This document shows, piece by piece, positions 42,490 through 51,003 of a DNA stretch of 64,000 nucleotides. How positions within the stretch are numbered: the stretch's first letter is position 1; the number at the start of each line of letters is the position of its first letter. Origin of the DNA: Bradyrhizobium genosp. L (GTDB taxonomy: Bacteria; Pseudomonadota; Alphaproteobacteria; Rhizobiales; Xanthobacteraceae); NCBI RefSeq assembly GCF_015624485.1, contig NZ_CP061378.1:3658001-3722000 (forward strand), in the 5' to 3' direction. A model generated the notes under the pieces. It made no database searches. It had not been told where the DNA came from and saw only the letters and a program-made list of their open reading frames with translations. The translations under genes were made by a program, and so were the position numbers.

Positions 42490-44421
42490 ATGCGGATCTC
42501 TCTCCGGCGCATGCTCGCGGGCGTGGCGATCGCCCTGATCGGCTGTACGGTTGCCTCGATCCCTGCCTTTGCCGAACGGCGCGTCGCGCTCGTGATCGGC
42601 AATTCCGCCTACCGCAACACGGTGCAATTGCCCAATCCGCGCAATGACGCGACCGATGTTGCGCGCATGCTCAAGAGCGCCGGCTTCGAGGTGGTGGAGG
42701 GCGTCGATCTCGACAAGCGCGGCATGGACGACGCCTTCCGCCGCTTCGCCGATGCGGCCGTCGGCGCCGACGCCGCGCTGTTCTTCTACGGCGGCCACGG
42801 CTTTCAGTTCCAGGGCACCAATTACCTCGTGCCTGTCGACGCCAAGCTCGCCGGCGCCACCGACATCGGTGCGCAGATGGCACGCGTCGACGACATCCTC
42901 GCCGATCTGCAGCGTGCCAGCGGCGTGCGCATCCTGATGCTCGATGCCTGCCGGGACAATCCGCTCGCCGATCAATTGCTGGCGCAGGTCAACCCGGCGC
43001 GCGCGGTGACGATCACGCGCGGACTGGCGCGGATCAAGCAGACCGCGGGCACCGTGATTGCCTATTCGACGCAGCCCGGCGCGGTCGCCGCCGACGGCGA
43101 GGGCCGCAACAGCCCGTTCGCCGCCGCCTTCATCCGTGAAGTCGGTCAACCCGGCGTCGAGATCGGCCCACTGTTCCGCCACGTCGCCGCCGACGTCTAC
43201 AAGGCGACCAGCGAGCGCCAATTGCCCGAGGTGACGTTCTCGCTGCTCGGCGATTTCTATTTCACGGGTCAGCCGGTCGCAGCGCCGCCGCCGGTTGCCA
43301 CAGCGCCGTCGACGACGCAAACGGTCTCGCTCGCGCTGCCGACGCCGGCCGCACGCTCCGCCGCGGAAGGCTGCGACAAGCTTGCCGCGTCGGCCGAGGA
43401 TATCGACCGTCCCTCCGGCGTGCCCGGCGTGGCGCTGAATCGAATCCAGCCGCGGCTTGCGGTCGACGCTTGTCGCGCGGCGCTGGCGCAGGCACCGGAT
43501 CACCGCCGCCTGCAGTTTCAGATCTCGCGCGCGCTGAGCGTCGCCGGCGAGAATGCCGAGGCGCGGGACTGGCTGACGAAGTCGGCGGCCGCGGGTTCGG
43601 TCGCCGCGATGTCCGACCTTGCCGTGATGCTCGAGAAGGGCGAGGGCGGCCCGGCCGACCTGCCGCGCGCGGTCGCCCTGTTCGATCAGGCCGCCGCCGC
43701 GGGCAACGTGCCGGCGATGCGCAATGTCGCGATCGAGTTCGAGAACGGGCTGGGGCGTCCGGCCGACGCGGCGCAGGCCGCGCAATGGTATCGCAAGGCG
43801 GCCGACACCGGCGATCCGCAGGCGATGGGTTTCCTTGCCGTGCTGTATCTCCAGGGCACCGGCGTGCCGAAGGATGCGAGCCAGGCACGCGCATGGATCG
43901 ACAGGCTTGTCACCACCGAGCACACCGCGACCATGCTGCGCGTCGGCTATGTGCTGCTCGGGCTCACCGGCGCGGTGAAGGATTACGCGACGGCACGAAA
44001 GCTGTTCCTGCGCGCTGCCGAGCTCGGCGACGGCGACGGCAATGTGATGCTCGGCAACATGGCGGCCGGCGGCATCGGCGAGCCGCGCGATTTCGCCCGC
44101 GCCGCCGACTTCTACGAACGGGCGGCGGCGATCGGAAATCTCAACGCCAAGGCGAGCCTGATTCCGCTGCTGATGGTCGGCGTTGGCGGCGTCAGGCGCG
44201 ATCCCGGCAAGGCCGCCGAGTATGGCCTGGAAGCGCTGCGCGGCGGCTCGCCGGTGGCGCGCGGATTATTGATCGAGAAACCGACGACGTCGCTGACGCC
44301 GGAGCTGCGCAAGGCCATCGAGCAGCGGCTGGCACGCGCCGGCCTGCTCAAGCGGGCGCCTGACGGCCGCTATGGTCCCGATACGCTCGCGGCGCTGCAG
44401 AGCGCGGTGCTCGCGAGATAG
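42490..44421 (+). CDS. Secreted caspase-like protein with Sel1 repeats and PG-binding motif
   Basis: Fusion protein of 643 aa. A signal peptide (LAGVAIALIGCTVASIPAFA) precedes a peptidase C14 domain: catalytic H103 in FFYGGHGFQ and C154 in LMLDACRDNP. After a Pro/Thr/Ala-rich linker (about 260-300) come Sel1-like repeats (about 350-590; for example AAQWYRKAADTGDPQAMGFL), and the last 40 residues (LLKRAPDGRYGPDTLAALQ) look like a peptidoglycan_binding_1 helix set. It is a second orthocaspase, about 30 kb from the first. A periplasmic, wall-associated protease is the simplest reading; the substrate is unknown. ATG 42490 chosen, GTG 42481 possible. Confidence 0.85.
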   Translation: MRISLRRMLAGVAIALIGCTVASIPAFAERRVALVIGNSAYRNTVQLPNPRNDATDVARMLKSAGFEVVEGVDLDKRGMDDAFRRFADAAVGADAALFFYGGHGFQFQGTNYLVPVDAKLAGATDIGAQMARVDDILADLQRASGVRILMLDACRDNPLADQLLAQVNPARAVTITRGLARIKQTAGTVIAYSTQPGAVAADGEGRNSPFAAAFIREVGQPGVEIGPLFRHVAADVYKATSERQLPEVTFSLLGDFYFTGQPVAAPPPVATAPSTTQTVSLALPTPAARSAAEGCDKLAASAEDIDRPSGVPGVALNRIQPRLAVDACRAALAQAPDHRRLQFQISRALSVAGENAEARDWLTKSAAAGSVAAMSDLAVMLEKGEGGPADLPRAVALFDQAAAAGNVPAMRNVAIEFENGLGRPADAAQAAQWYRKAADTGDPQAMGFLAVLYLQGTGVPKDASQARAWIDRLVTTEHTATMLRVGYVLLGLTGAVKDYATARKLFLRAAELGDGDGNVMLGNMAAGGIGEPRDFARAADFYERAAAIGNLNAKASLIPLLMVGVGGVRRDPGKAAEYGLEALRGGSPVARGLLIEKPTTSLTPELRKAIEQRLARAGLLKRAPDGRYGPDTLAALQSAVLAR

Positions 44422-44431
44422 TGTCGGACCG

Positions 44432-46015
44432 CTAATTGCCGCCGCCTTCCTGGATGTCGATGTGATGCGTCACGTCGTCGGGCAGCGCATGGGCGACGGC
44501 GGCCGCGGGGCCGGGCTCCGGGCCGATCTCGCGGCCACGGCCGCGGATCAGCCGCTCATAGGCCGACACCAGCGTGGTGTAGGGATTGACCCACAGCCAG
44601 CCGTCGCGCGTGAACAATTGCACGTCGAAATGCAGGTGCCGCGAGGTGCCGTTGGGATGGTCGAGATAGTTCGAGACCACGCCGATCTTGTCGCCCTCGG
44701 TGACGCGGCGGCCGTTGAGCAGCCCGTCGTCATCCATCGCCGACGGGTTCATGTGCATGTAGCGGAAGCGGATATGCTCGGTCGAGGTGTTGACCTGCAA
44801 GGTCGCGGCCTGCTGCTGCGGTGAGCGGATCACCATGCTGTCGCGCACCGCGACCACCGCCTGTTGCTTGGGATCGCAGCCATCCTTGCTGTCCGCGGGG
44901 CAGGCGCCGGGGCGGATGTCTTGCCCTTGATGGCCGTAACCGCTGGCGCATTGGCCGACCTCGAAGCTGCGCGCCTCACAGAAATTGTCCTGCCAGGGAT
45001 ATTCGTCGACCGGCGCGCCCGCCTTGCGCTTGGCAAAGGATTGCGAGTGCGCGAAGGCCGGCGCCTTCTCGAGCGGAAAGCGGATTTGCGAATAGACCGT
45101 GAAGTCGGCGTGGCCGCCCTGCCTGCGTCCGCCGCTGCCGGTGACGATGTCGCCGCTCGGGCGATAGCTGAAGTCGGGCGATGGCGCGGCCGGCCGTTCG
45201 GCAATGTCGGAGGCGATCTGGCTGCGCGGCCGCGACGGTTGGCCGCCGGCGATGCGCAACGCCTTCAGGAAGCGTTCGGCAACCGGCGTCGCCTCGCGGC
45301 AAGCCAGTCGCTTCGCCCGCGGCACGCTGTCGAGACACTGGATCGAGACGACATAGGGAATGCCGAAGCGGGTGAAGGCGTAACGGAGATAGCCTTCACG
45401 AATGAAGCGGCGCAGGTCCGGAAACTGCGCGGCCAGCGCCTGCACCGGTTCGCCCTTGCCGCCGAGCCGGTCGGCAAGGTCGTAGACCAGGATCGAGCCC
45501 GAGATCTGCACCTCGACCGGTTTTGCGTATGTCCGCTTCGGCATGCCGTCGCCGGCACCCGGCTCGAGCGCGAACACGGCGTCATAACCGGATGCGCCGG
45601 CGTGGAAGAAATCGGCGGCGCGGAAGTCGGCCTGATAGCGCGCCACGGACGGGCTGTCCGGCGCGCCGGCCTGCCGCGCCTCAAGATAAACGGCCGCATC
45701 GAACGGCAGCAGCACCGGGATCGGACTACGCGAAATTCCGGGGAAGATCGGCGAGGTGACCGCGTTGAGCTGGACCAGCGCCGGCGTTGCGCGCGGATCG
45801 GAGGCCGGGACGCGGCGCTGGCCCGCGAACGTGAAGTTGGCGGCAACCGCCGACCGCACGTTGATCTCCTGCCGCAGCTGGTCGAGCACGGCACGCCACT
45901 CGACCCGCATGGCCGAGATCGATGGCGTCCTGAATTCGTCGGCGGAGGCGCCGGGAAGGGGCACGGCCAAGGCTGCCAGCCAGCAAGCGACGAAGCTGAC
46001 AACCTTCCTGTTCAC
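44432..46015 (-). CDS. Secreted M23-family (LytM) metallopeptidase-like protein
   Basis: Exported protein of 527 aa with a signal peptide ending in VPLPGASA. The C-terminal part holds an M23 domain: SGYGHQGQDIRPG gives the H-x-x-x-D zinc ligands, RFRYMHMNP a following His, and TSRHLHFDVQLF the H-x-H motif. All three sites are present, so an active endopeptidase is plausible. The N-terminal about 330 residues are not recognised. It is convergent with the caspase-Sel1 gene, with only 10 bases between stops, and both may act on the cell wall. Confidence 0.86.
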   Translation of the reverse strand: MNRKVVSFVACWLAALAVPLPGASADEFRTPSISAMRVEWRAVLDQLRQEINVRSAVAANFTFAGQRRVPASDPRATPALVQLNAVTSPIFPGISRSPIPVLLPFDAAVYLEARQAGAPDSPSVARYQADFRAADFFHAGASGYDAVFALEPGAGDGMPKRTYAKPVEVQISGSILVYDLADRLGGKGEPVQALAAQFPDLRRFIREGYLRYAFTRFGIPYVVSIQCLDSVPRAKRLACREATPVAERFLKALRIAGGQPSRPRSQIASDIAERPAAPSPDFSYRPSGDIVTGSGGRRQGGHADFTVYSQIRFPLEKAPAFAHSQSFAKRKAGAPVDEYPWQDNFCEARSFEVGQCASGYGHQGQDIRPGACPADSKDGCDPKQQAVVAVRDSMVIRSPQQQAATLQVNTSTEHIRFRYMHMNPSAMDDDGLLNGRRVTEGDKIGVVSNYLDHPNGTSRHLHFDVQLFTRDGWLWVNPYTTLVSAYERLIRGRGREIGPEPGPAAAVAHALPDDVTHHIDIQEGGGN

Positions 46016-46055
46016 TGCGCCCCCCGGCCCCTGCTGCGACCAGAGAGACTAGCGC

Positions 46056-46622
46056 TTAGTCCTTGGCGCGTTCAACGTAGGACCCGTCCTCGGTCATGAC
46101 CACGATGCGGGTGCCTGCGGCGACGTGCGGCGGCACGCCGGTGCGCACGCCGTTGGAGAGGATCGCGGGCTTGTAGGACGAGGAGGCGGTCTGGCCCTTG
46201 GTCACGGGCTCGGTCTCCATCACTTCCAGCGTGACGCGCTGTGGCAGCTGGATCGCGACCGGATTGCCCTCGTGCATCGAGAGCTTCACCGTCATGTTCT
46301 CCTGCAGATAGGGCGCGGACGAGCCGACGGTCTCCTTGGAGACCTGGACCTGGTCGTAATTCTCCGCGTTCATGAAGTGGAAGCCGTCGGCGTCTTCGTA
46401 GAGGTAATTGTAGTTGTGATCCTCGACCGTGGCCTTCTCGACCTGGTCGGTGGTCTTGTAGCGCTCCGACACCTTCACGCCGTCGCCGATGCGGCGCATT
46501 TCGATCTGGCTGACCGGGGTGCCCTTGCCGGGGTGAATGTTCTCGGCGGACAAGACCACATAGAGCCGGCCGTCCTGCTCGATGATGTTGCCCTTGCGGA
46601 TGGAGCTGGCGATGACTTTCAA
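46056..46622 (-). CDS. efp: Elongation factor P
   Basis: EF-P (188 aa), which binds the ribosome between P and E sites and rescues stalling at polyproline stretches. Three beta domains are recognisable; the modification loop is IHPGKGTP with Lys33, the target of (R)-beta-lysylation by EpmA. Domain II/III landmarks are [20 protein letters not shown] and [19 protein letters not shown]. The start is TTG, with AGG 8 bases upstream; no in-frame ATG is available near it. epmA-epmB lie divergently across a 351-base gap, so target and modifying enzymes are neighbours. Confidence 0.95.
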   Translation of the reverse strand: MKVIASSIRKGNIIEQDGRLYVVLSAENIHPGKGTPVSQIEMRRIGDGVKVSERYKTTDQVEKATVEDHNYNYLYEDADGFHFMNAENYDQVQVSKETVGSSAPYLQENMTVKLSMHEGNPVAIQLPQRVTLEVMETEPVTKGQTASSSYKPAILSNGVRTGVPPHVAAGTRIVVMTEDGSYVERAKD

Positions 46623-46973
46623 AGGTGTTTTCCTGAATGTGGCAGCCGGAGCGCAAACCGGATCGGCAGCTCCTTGGACATGCGGTGATTTCGGGCCGCA
46701 ACATACTCATTTGTCATGGAGATACCAGCCTTTTGCGGCCGATTCCGACAGGTTGCCAACTGTTCCGGATGCGCCGTCGACCGGCCCTGAGCCGGTCGGT
46801 GCATGGACAAGCCCGATGTCTTTCGACATTAAGGGAGCGAGTTCGCTGCGGTTCCCCGGGATGTAGATCGTGCTGACCTTTAATTCTCGTAAAATCAACC
46901 GCTTGTGCCAATGTCTTGAGCTGAGATGCGGGCTTGTTGATGTTGAATCCGCAATGCTTGGGTCGCGACGGTA
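46623..46973. other. Divergent promoter region of efp and epmA
   Basis: About 350 bases without a convincing gene. It is AT-richer than its surroundings near 46870-46920 (TTTAATTCTCGTAAAATCAA). A small dyad ATGTCTTTCGACAT lies at about 46818-46831. Promoters for efp (minus) and epmAB (plus) must lie here. Confidence 0.5.
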
Positions 46974-48026
46974 ATGGCAGAGCAGGCTGAGCCTTCGCCG
47001 TGGTGGACGCCATCACGCTACACCGACCGCAGGCCGTTCCTGCAGGCGCGGCGCGCGATCACCGCGGCGCTGAGGGCGTGGTTCGAGGAGCAAGGATTTG
47101 CCGAGGTCGAGACCGGGATCCTCCAGATCTCGCCTGGCAACGAGACGCATCTGCATGCGCCCCATACCGAGCTGTTGCGGGCCGACGGCTCCCGCGCGAC
47201 GCGCTATCTGCGGACGTCGCCCGAGTTCGCCTGCAAGAAGCTGCTCGCGGCCGGTGAGCCGAAAATCTACGAGTTCGCCCGCGTGTTCCGCGATCGCGAG
47301 CGCGGCGATCTGCACCTGCCCGAATTCACGATGCTGGAATGGTACCGCGCCCATGCCGGCTATGACGCCATCATGGCCGATACGATCGTGGTGATCGCGC
47401 ACGCCGCGCAGGCGACCGGGATCGGGCGGTTTTCGTTCCGCGGCAAGACCGCCGATCCCTTTGCCGAGCCGGAGCTGCTGACCGTCGCTGCCGCCTTTGA
47501 GCGGTTCGCCGGCATCGATCTGCTGGCGACGATCGCAGGCGGCGAGGGTGACCGCGATGCGCTGGCGGCGGCGGCGCGCGACAGGGTGCGCCTTGCCGAC
47601 GACGACACCTGGTCCGATATCTTCAGCAAGGTGCTGGTCGAGCATGTCGAGCCCAATCTCGGGCAGGGCCGCCTGACCGTGCTGTTCGAATATCCGTCGC
47701 CGGAGGCCGCGCTGGCACGCACCAAGGCGGCCGACCCCAGGGTCGCCGAGCGCTTCGAGGTCTATGCCTGCGGCGTCGAGCTCGCCAACGGTTTTGGCGA
47801 GTTGACCGATGCCGCCGAGCAGCGCCATCGTTTCACTGCCGCGATGGAGGAGAAGGCCCGCCGTTACGGCGAGCGCTATCCGCTCGACGAGGATTTCCTT
47901 GCCGCGGTCGGCTGGATGCCGGAGGCGAGCGGGGTTGCGCTTGGCTTCGACCGGCTGGTGATGCTGGCAAGCGGTGCGCCGCGCATTGATCAGGTGGTCT
48001 GGACTCCGCCTGCAGGAGAGACATGA
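46974..48026 (+). CDS. epmA: EF-P (R)-beta-lysine ligase
   Basis: EpmA/GenX/PoxA (350 aa), a truncated class II lysyl-tRNA-synthetase-like enzyme that attaches (R)-beta-lysine to EF-P. It lacks the anticodon-binding domain and begins directly with the catalytic core. Class II motifs are YLRTSPEFACKKLLAAG, FARVFRDRERGDLHLPEFTMLEWYRA and GVALGFDRLVMLASG. YACGVELANGFGELTDAAEQ is the usual active-site region. Its stop overlaps the epmB start, so both are co-translated. Confidence 0.94.
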   Translation: MAEQAEPSPWWTPSRYTDRRPFLQARRAITAALRAWFEEQGFAEVETGILQISPGNETHLHAPHTELLRADGSRATRYLRTSPEFACKKLLAAGEPKIYEFARVFRDRERGDLHLPEFTMLEWYRAHAGYDAIMADTIVVIAHAAQATGIGRFSFRGKTADPFAEPELLTVAAAFERFAGIDLLATIAGGEGDRDALAAAARDRVRLADDDTWSDIFSKVLVEHVEPNLGQGRLTVLFEYPSPEAALARTKAADPRVAERFEVYACGVELANGFGELTDAAEQRHRFTAAMEEKARRYGERYPLDEDFLAAVGWMPEASGVALGFDRLVMLASGAPRIDQVVWTPPAGET

Positions 48027-49114
48027 ACCGGATCGATCCCAAACTGGCGGCAACGCTGCGACAGCCGCGTGAGCTGGTCGATGCCGGGCTCGCGCCGGTC
48101 GACGCATTGACCGCGCTCGAACGGGTCGCCGCCCGTTATGCGGTCGCGGTGACGCCGGAGATCGCGGCCCTGATCGATCCGGCCGATCCCGATGACCCGA
48201 TCGCGCGGCAGTTCATCCCCGATGCCGCCGAGCTCATCGCGCAGCCGGGCGAGAACCCCGATCCGATCGGCGATGATGCACATTCGCCGGTGGCCGGGAT
48301 CGTCCACCGTTATCCCGACCGCGTGCTGTTCAAGCTGGTCCATGTCTGCGCGGTCTATTGCCGGTTCTGTTTCCGTCGCGAAATGGTCGGTCCCGGCAAG
48401 GCGACCGCTTTGTCGGACGATGCTTACCGCGCGGCGCTGGATTATATCCGCGGCCACGATGAGATCTGGGAAGTCATTCTGACCGGCGGCGATCCGTTGA
48501 TGCTGTCGCCGCGCCGGCTGACCGAGATCATGGCGGATCTCGCCGGTATCGATCATGTGAAGATCATCCGCATTCATACCCGCGTGCCCATCGCCGATCC
48601 CGCGCGTCTCAGCCCCGAGATGATCGCAGCGCTGAGGCCGCAGGGGGCGACGACCTGGATCGCCGTTCATGCCAACCACCCGCGCGAGTTCGGCGCCAAT
48701 GCCCGCGCGGCCTGCGCAGCGCTCGTCGATGCCGGCATCCCGCTGGTGAGCCAGTCGGTGCTGCTGCGCGGCGTCAACGATGACGCCGCCACGCTGGAGG
48801 CGCTGATGCGGACCTTCCTCGAGTGCCGGATCAAGCCCTATTATCTGCATCACGGCGATCGCGCCCCCGGTACTGCGCATTTGCGCACCACGATCGAAGC
48901 CGGGCAGGCGCTGATGCGCGCCTTGCGCGGCCGGGTCTCGGGTCTGTGCCAGCCGGACTACGTGCTCGACATCCCCGGCGGCCATGGCAAGGCGCCGATC
49001 GGACCGAGCTATTTGTCGCAGTCATCTTCCCGCGAACGTGAAGATTTGACGGAACGGCAATACCGTATCGTCGATTATTGCGGTGACGTGCACCTCTACC
49101 CGCCGGAAACATGA
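48023..49114 (+). CDS. epmB: EF-P lysine 2,3-aminomutase
   Basis: Radical-SAM, PLP-dependent aminomutase (363 aa) that converts lysine to (R)-beta-lysine for EpmA. The radical-SAM cysteines are C109, C113 and C116 in CAVYCRFCFRRE; VILTGGDPLMLS and HTRVPIADPARL follow as in the LAM family, and GTAHLRTTIEAGQ is near the C-terminus. Because of the efp and epmA neighbours, EpmB is far more likely than a catabolic lysine aminomutase. The ATG overlaps the epmA stop (ATGA). Confidence 0.94.
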   Translation: MNRIDPKLAATLRQPRELVDAGLAPVDALTALERVAARYAVAVTPEIAALIDPADPDDPIARQFIPDAAELIAQPGENPDPIGDDAHSPVAGIVHRYPDRVLFKLVHVCAVYCRFCFRREMVGPGKATALSDDAYRAALDYIRGHDEIWEVILTGGDPLMLSPRRLTEIMADLAGIDHVKIIRIHTRVPIADPARLSPEMIAALRPQGATTWIAVHANHPREFGANARAACAALVDAGIPLVSQSVLLRGVNDDAATLEALMRTFLECRIKPYYLHHGDRAPGTAHLRTTIEAGQALMRALRGRVSGLCQPDYVLDIPGGHGKAPIGPSYLSQSSSREREDLTERQYRIVDYCGDVHLYPPET

Positions 49115-49259
49115 GCGGGGCCCCGGGAATCTGGCTACTAGGTGCGATGGCCGATATACGGAAGGTGCAGGATTGCGCGGCGCAGGGGCGGCGCAACTGC
49201 GCACCCATCGACGTCCCGGAGCGGGCGCGGTAAGAAGGGCTGAGAGGCGGAGGCGCAAG

Positions 49260-49517
49260 ATGCGGAAAACAGTTTTGGCGATGGCTTTGATGGTTGCGGT
49301 CGGAGCGCCGCAAATCCTGACGCAGCAGGCTTGGGCCCAGGGCGGGTCGTCCACCATGCAGAAGGGCGGGCAGGTGCCGCAGGCGCCGATCGGGCACCGC
49401 CAGCCGCGCGCCGGCGACGTGCCGAGCGAGAAGAATCTGAGCGATCCGAACGCCGCCGCGAACAAGGAAGACGCGGCGCTCGACAAGAAGATCAAGAGCA
49501 TCTGCCGCGGCTGCTAG
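49260..49517 (+). CDS. Small secreted protein with C-terminal CRGC
   Basis: 85-aa protein with a clear signal peptide (MRKTVLAMALMVAVGAPQ, cleavage near AWA-Q). The mature part of about 55 residues is Gly/Pro-rich, then has a Lys/Asp-rich helix and ends CRGC, a cysteine pair at the very C-terminus. GGCGGAGG precedes the ATG. I do not recognise the family. It is followed by dispersed repeats, and aroG lies convergent. Confidence 0.65.
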   Translation: MRKTVLAMALMVAVGAPQILTQQAWAQGGSSTMQKGGQVPQAPIGHRQPRAGDVPSEKNLSDPNAAANKEDAALDKKIKSICRGC

Positions 49518-49530
49518 AACGTGAGGTTCA

Positions 49531-49653
49531 CCTCTCCCCGTCGGGGAGAGGCCGGATTGCGAAGCAATCCGGGTGAGGGGCCTCTGCTTGCTCGATAGAC
49601 CGTAACCTTCACCCGATTTGGTGCGCAAATCGACCTCTCCCGAGGGAGAGGTG
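49531..49653. repeat. CCTCTCCCC/GGGGAGAGG repeat cluster
   Basis: CCTCTCCCCGTCGGGGAGAG (49531-49551) and CCGGATTGCGAAGCAATCCGG (49552-49572) form consecutive hairpins, and a partial reverse copy with ACCTCTCCCGAGGGAGAGGT lies at 49632-49652. This is a frequent Bradyrhizobium intergenic element. It separates convergent transcripts. Confidence 0.78.
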
Positions 49654-49683
49654 GCGTTTGCAATGCCGCTCCAGTTCGGCGTC

Positions 49684-50769
49684 TCAGGCCGAACGTTCCT
49701 GCAGGCCGGCGCGCCGCACACGTCGCCTGCCATCGACTGCATCCGCCAGCCGCTTCAACACGTCGGCCGTCGTCTTGAGGTCGATGCAGCCGTCGGTGAT
49801 GCTCTGGCCATAGGTCAACGGCTTGCCCGGCACGACGTCCTGGCGGCCTGCGACGAGATTGCTCTCGATCATCACGCCGATGATGCGCTGCTCGCCGCCT
49901 GAGACCTGACGCGCGATTTCGTCGGCGACCATCGGCTGGTTCTCAGGCTTCTTGCTCGAGTTGGCGTGGCTGGTGTCGATCATCAGCCGCGGCGCGACGC
50001 CGGCACGGCCGAGCTCGGTCGCGGCGGCATCGACGCTGGCCGCATCGTAATTCGGCGCCCGGCCGCCGCGCAGGATGACGTGGCAGTCCTCGTTGCCGCT
50101 GGTGGCGGCAATCGCCGAGCGGCCGCCCTTGGTGACCGCCATGAAGTGATGCGGGTGCGAGGCCGACTTCACCGCGTCGGCTGCGATCCGCATGTTTCCG
50201 TCGGTGCCGTTCTTGAAGCCGACCGGGCAGGACAGGCCCGAAGCCAGCTCGCGATGGATCTGGCTCTCGGTGGTGCGCGCGCCTATTGCGGCCCAGGAGA
50301 CCAGATCGGCGATGTATTGCGGCGTCGTCATGTCGAGGAATTCGGTGCCGGCCGGCAGGCCGAGATTGTTCACGGCCGACAGCACGTTGCGCGCAAGCCG
50401 CAGGCCCTTGTTGATGTCGAAGCTGTTGTCGAGGCCGGGATCGTTGATCAGGCCTTTCCAGCCGACGGTGGTGCGCGGCTTCTCGAAATAGACCCGCATC
50501 ACGATCTCGAGGCGGTCGGCGAGCGCTTCGCGCAAGCCGGCGAGGTGACCGGCGTAGTCGACGGCCGCCGCGGGATCGTGGATCGAGCAGGGGCCGACCA
50601 CGACCAGCAGGCGGTCATCGGCTCCGTTGAGGATGGCGTGGATGGCGTTGCGGGCGCCCATCACGACCCGGGTCGCGGTCAGGGTGCGCGGAATCTCCCC
50701 TATCACCTCTTCGGGTGTACTGAGTTCCTTGAGTTCTTTGATGCGAAGGTCGTCTGTGGTGCTCAACAC
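49684..50769 (-). CDS. aroG: DAHP synthase, class I (AroG type)
   Basis: 3-deoxy-D-arabino-heptulosonate-7-phosphate synthase (361 aa), first step of aromatic amino-acid synthesis from PEP and erythrose-4-phosphate. DDLRIKELKEL, VVGPCSIHDP, VMRVYFEKPRTTVGWKGLIND, GARTTESQIHRELASGLS, GFKNGTDG and MIDTSHANSSK match E. coli AroG/AroF. The start is GTG at 50769, with AAAGGAG 6 bases upstream; an earlier TTG lies in the terminator region. A leader peptide rich in Tyr/Phe/Trp codons and an intrinsic terminator precede it, so expression is very likely attenuated by charged aromatic tRNAs. Confidence 0.94.
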   Translation of the reverse strand: MLSTTDDLRIKELKELSTPEEVIGEIPRTLTATRVVMGARNAIHAILNGADDRLLVVVGPCSIHDPAAAVDYAGHLAGLREALADRLEIVMRVYFEKPRTTVGWKGLINDPGLDNSFDINKGLRLARNVLSAVNNLGLPAGTEFLDMTTPQYIADLVSWAAIGARTTESQIHRELASGLSCPVGFKNGTDGNMRIAADAVKSASHPHHFMAVTKGGRSAIAATSGNEDCHVILRGGRAPNYDAASVDAAATELGRAGVAPRLMIDTSHANSSKKPENQPMVADEIARQVSGGEQRIIGVMIESNLVAGRQDVVPGKPLTYGQSITDGCIDLKTTADVLKRLADAVDGRRRVRRAGLQERSA

Positions 50770-50803
50770 GGCTTGGCTCCTTTGGATTGGGACCTGCCGG
50801 CAC

Positions 50804-50829
50804 AAAAAAGCCGCCAGGTCTGGCGGCTT
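50804..50829 (-). terminator. Attenuator terminator in the aroG leader
   Basis: On the minus strand AAGCCGCCA and TGGCGGCTT form a perfect 9-bp stem with loop GACC, followed directly by a T-run. It lies between the leader peptide and aroG, not after a gene. Its 5' arm GCCGCCAG (50820-50827) is exactly complementary to CTGGCGGC (50876-50883) inside the leader, giving a competing antiterminator. Confidence 0.85.
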
Positions 50830-50853
50830 GGTTCGGACGTTTGCTGCAATTCT

Positions 50854-50934
50854 TCAGATTGAGCGCGATCCTCCTGCCGCCAGCGAGCTGTCGTAGCTAA
50901 AGTACCAAAAATAGCTGGTGGCGACGGTGATCAT
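50854..50934 (-). CDS. Aromatic leader peptide of aroG
   Basis: 26-codon leader peptide MITVATSYFWYFSYDSSLAA (first 20 residues), ending with TGA. Six of seven consecutive codons from residue 8 are aromatic (Tyr Phe Trp Tyr Phe, Ser, Tyr). It precedes a terminator and the DAHP synthase gene on the same strand. A ribosome slowed at these codons would free CTGGCGGC to pair with the terminator arm, allowing read-through. The codons GTC GCC ACC AGC upstream can also pair with CTGGCGGC (one mismatch), giving a 1:2 hairpin. The -10 box ends 8 bases before the ATG, so the mRNA is probably leaderless. Confidence 0.85.
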   Translation of the reverse strand: MITVATSYFWYFSYDSSLAAGGSRSI

Positions 50935-50942
50935 GAGGCGGC

Positions 50943-50971
50943 TCTATAGCGCACGGATATGGGTCTGTCAT
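50943..50971 (-). promoter_or_regulatory. Promoter of the aroG leader
   Basis: On the minus strand ATGACA (50966-50971) and TATAGA (50943-50948) are 17 bases apart and close to TTGACA/TATAAT. The predicted transcription start coincides with the leader-peptide ATG. Confidence 0.65.
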
Positions 50972-51003
50972 CCCAAATCCGCAACCCGTCGGGCGGTTCG
51001 GTG

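Noticed and set aside
44864..46099. 411-codon plus-strand frame antisense to the M23-like gene
   Set aside because: The minus-strand gene has a signal peptide and intact metal motifs; the antisense frame has none.
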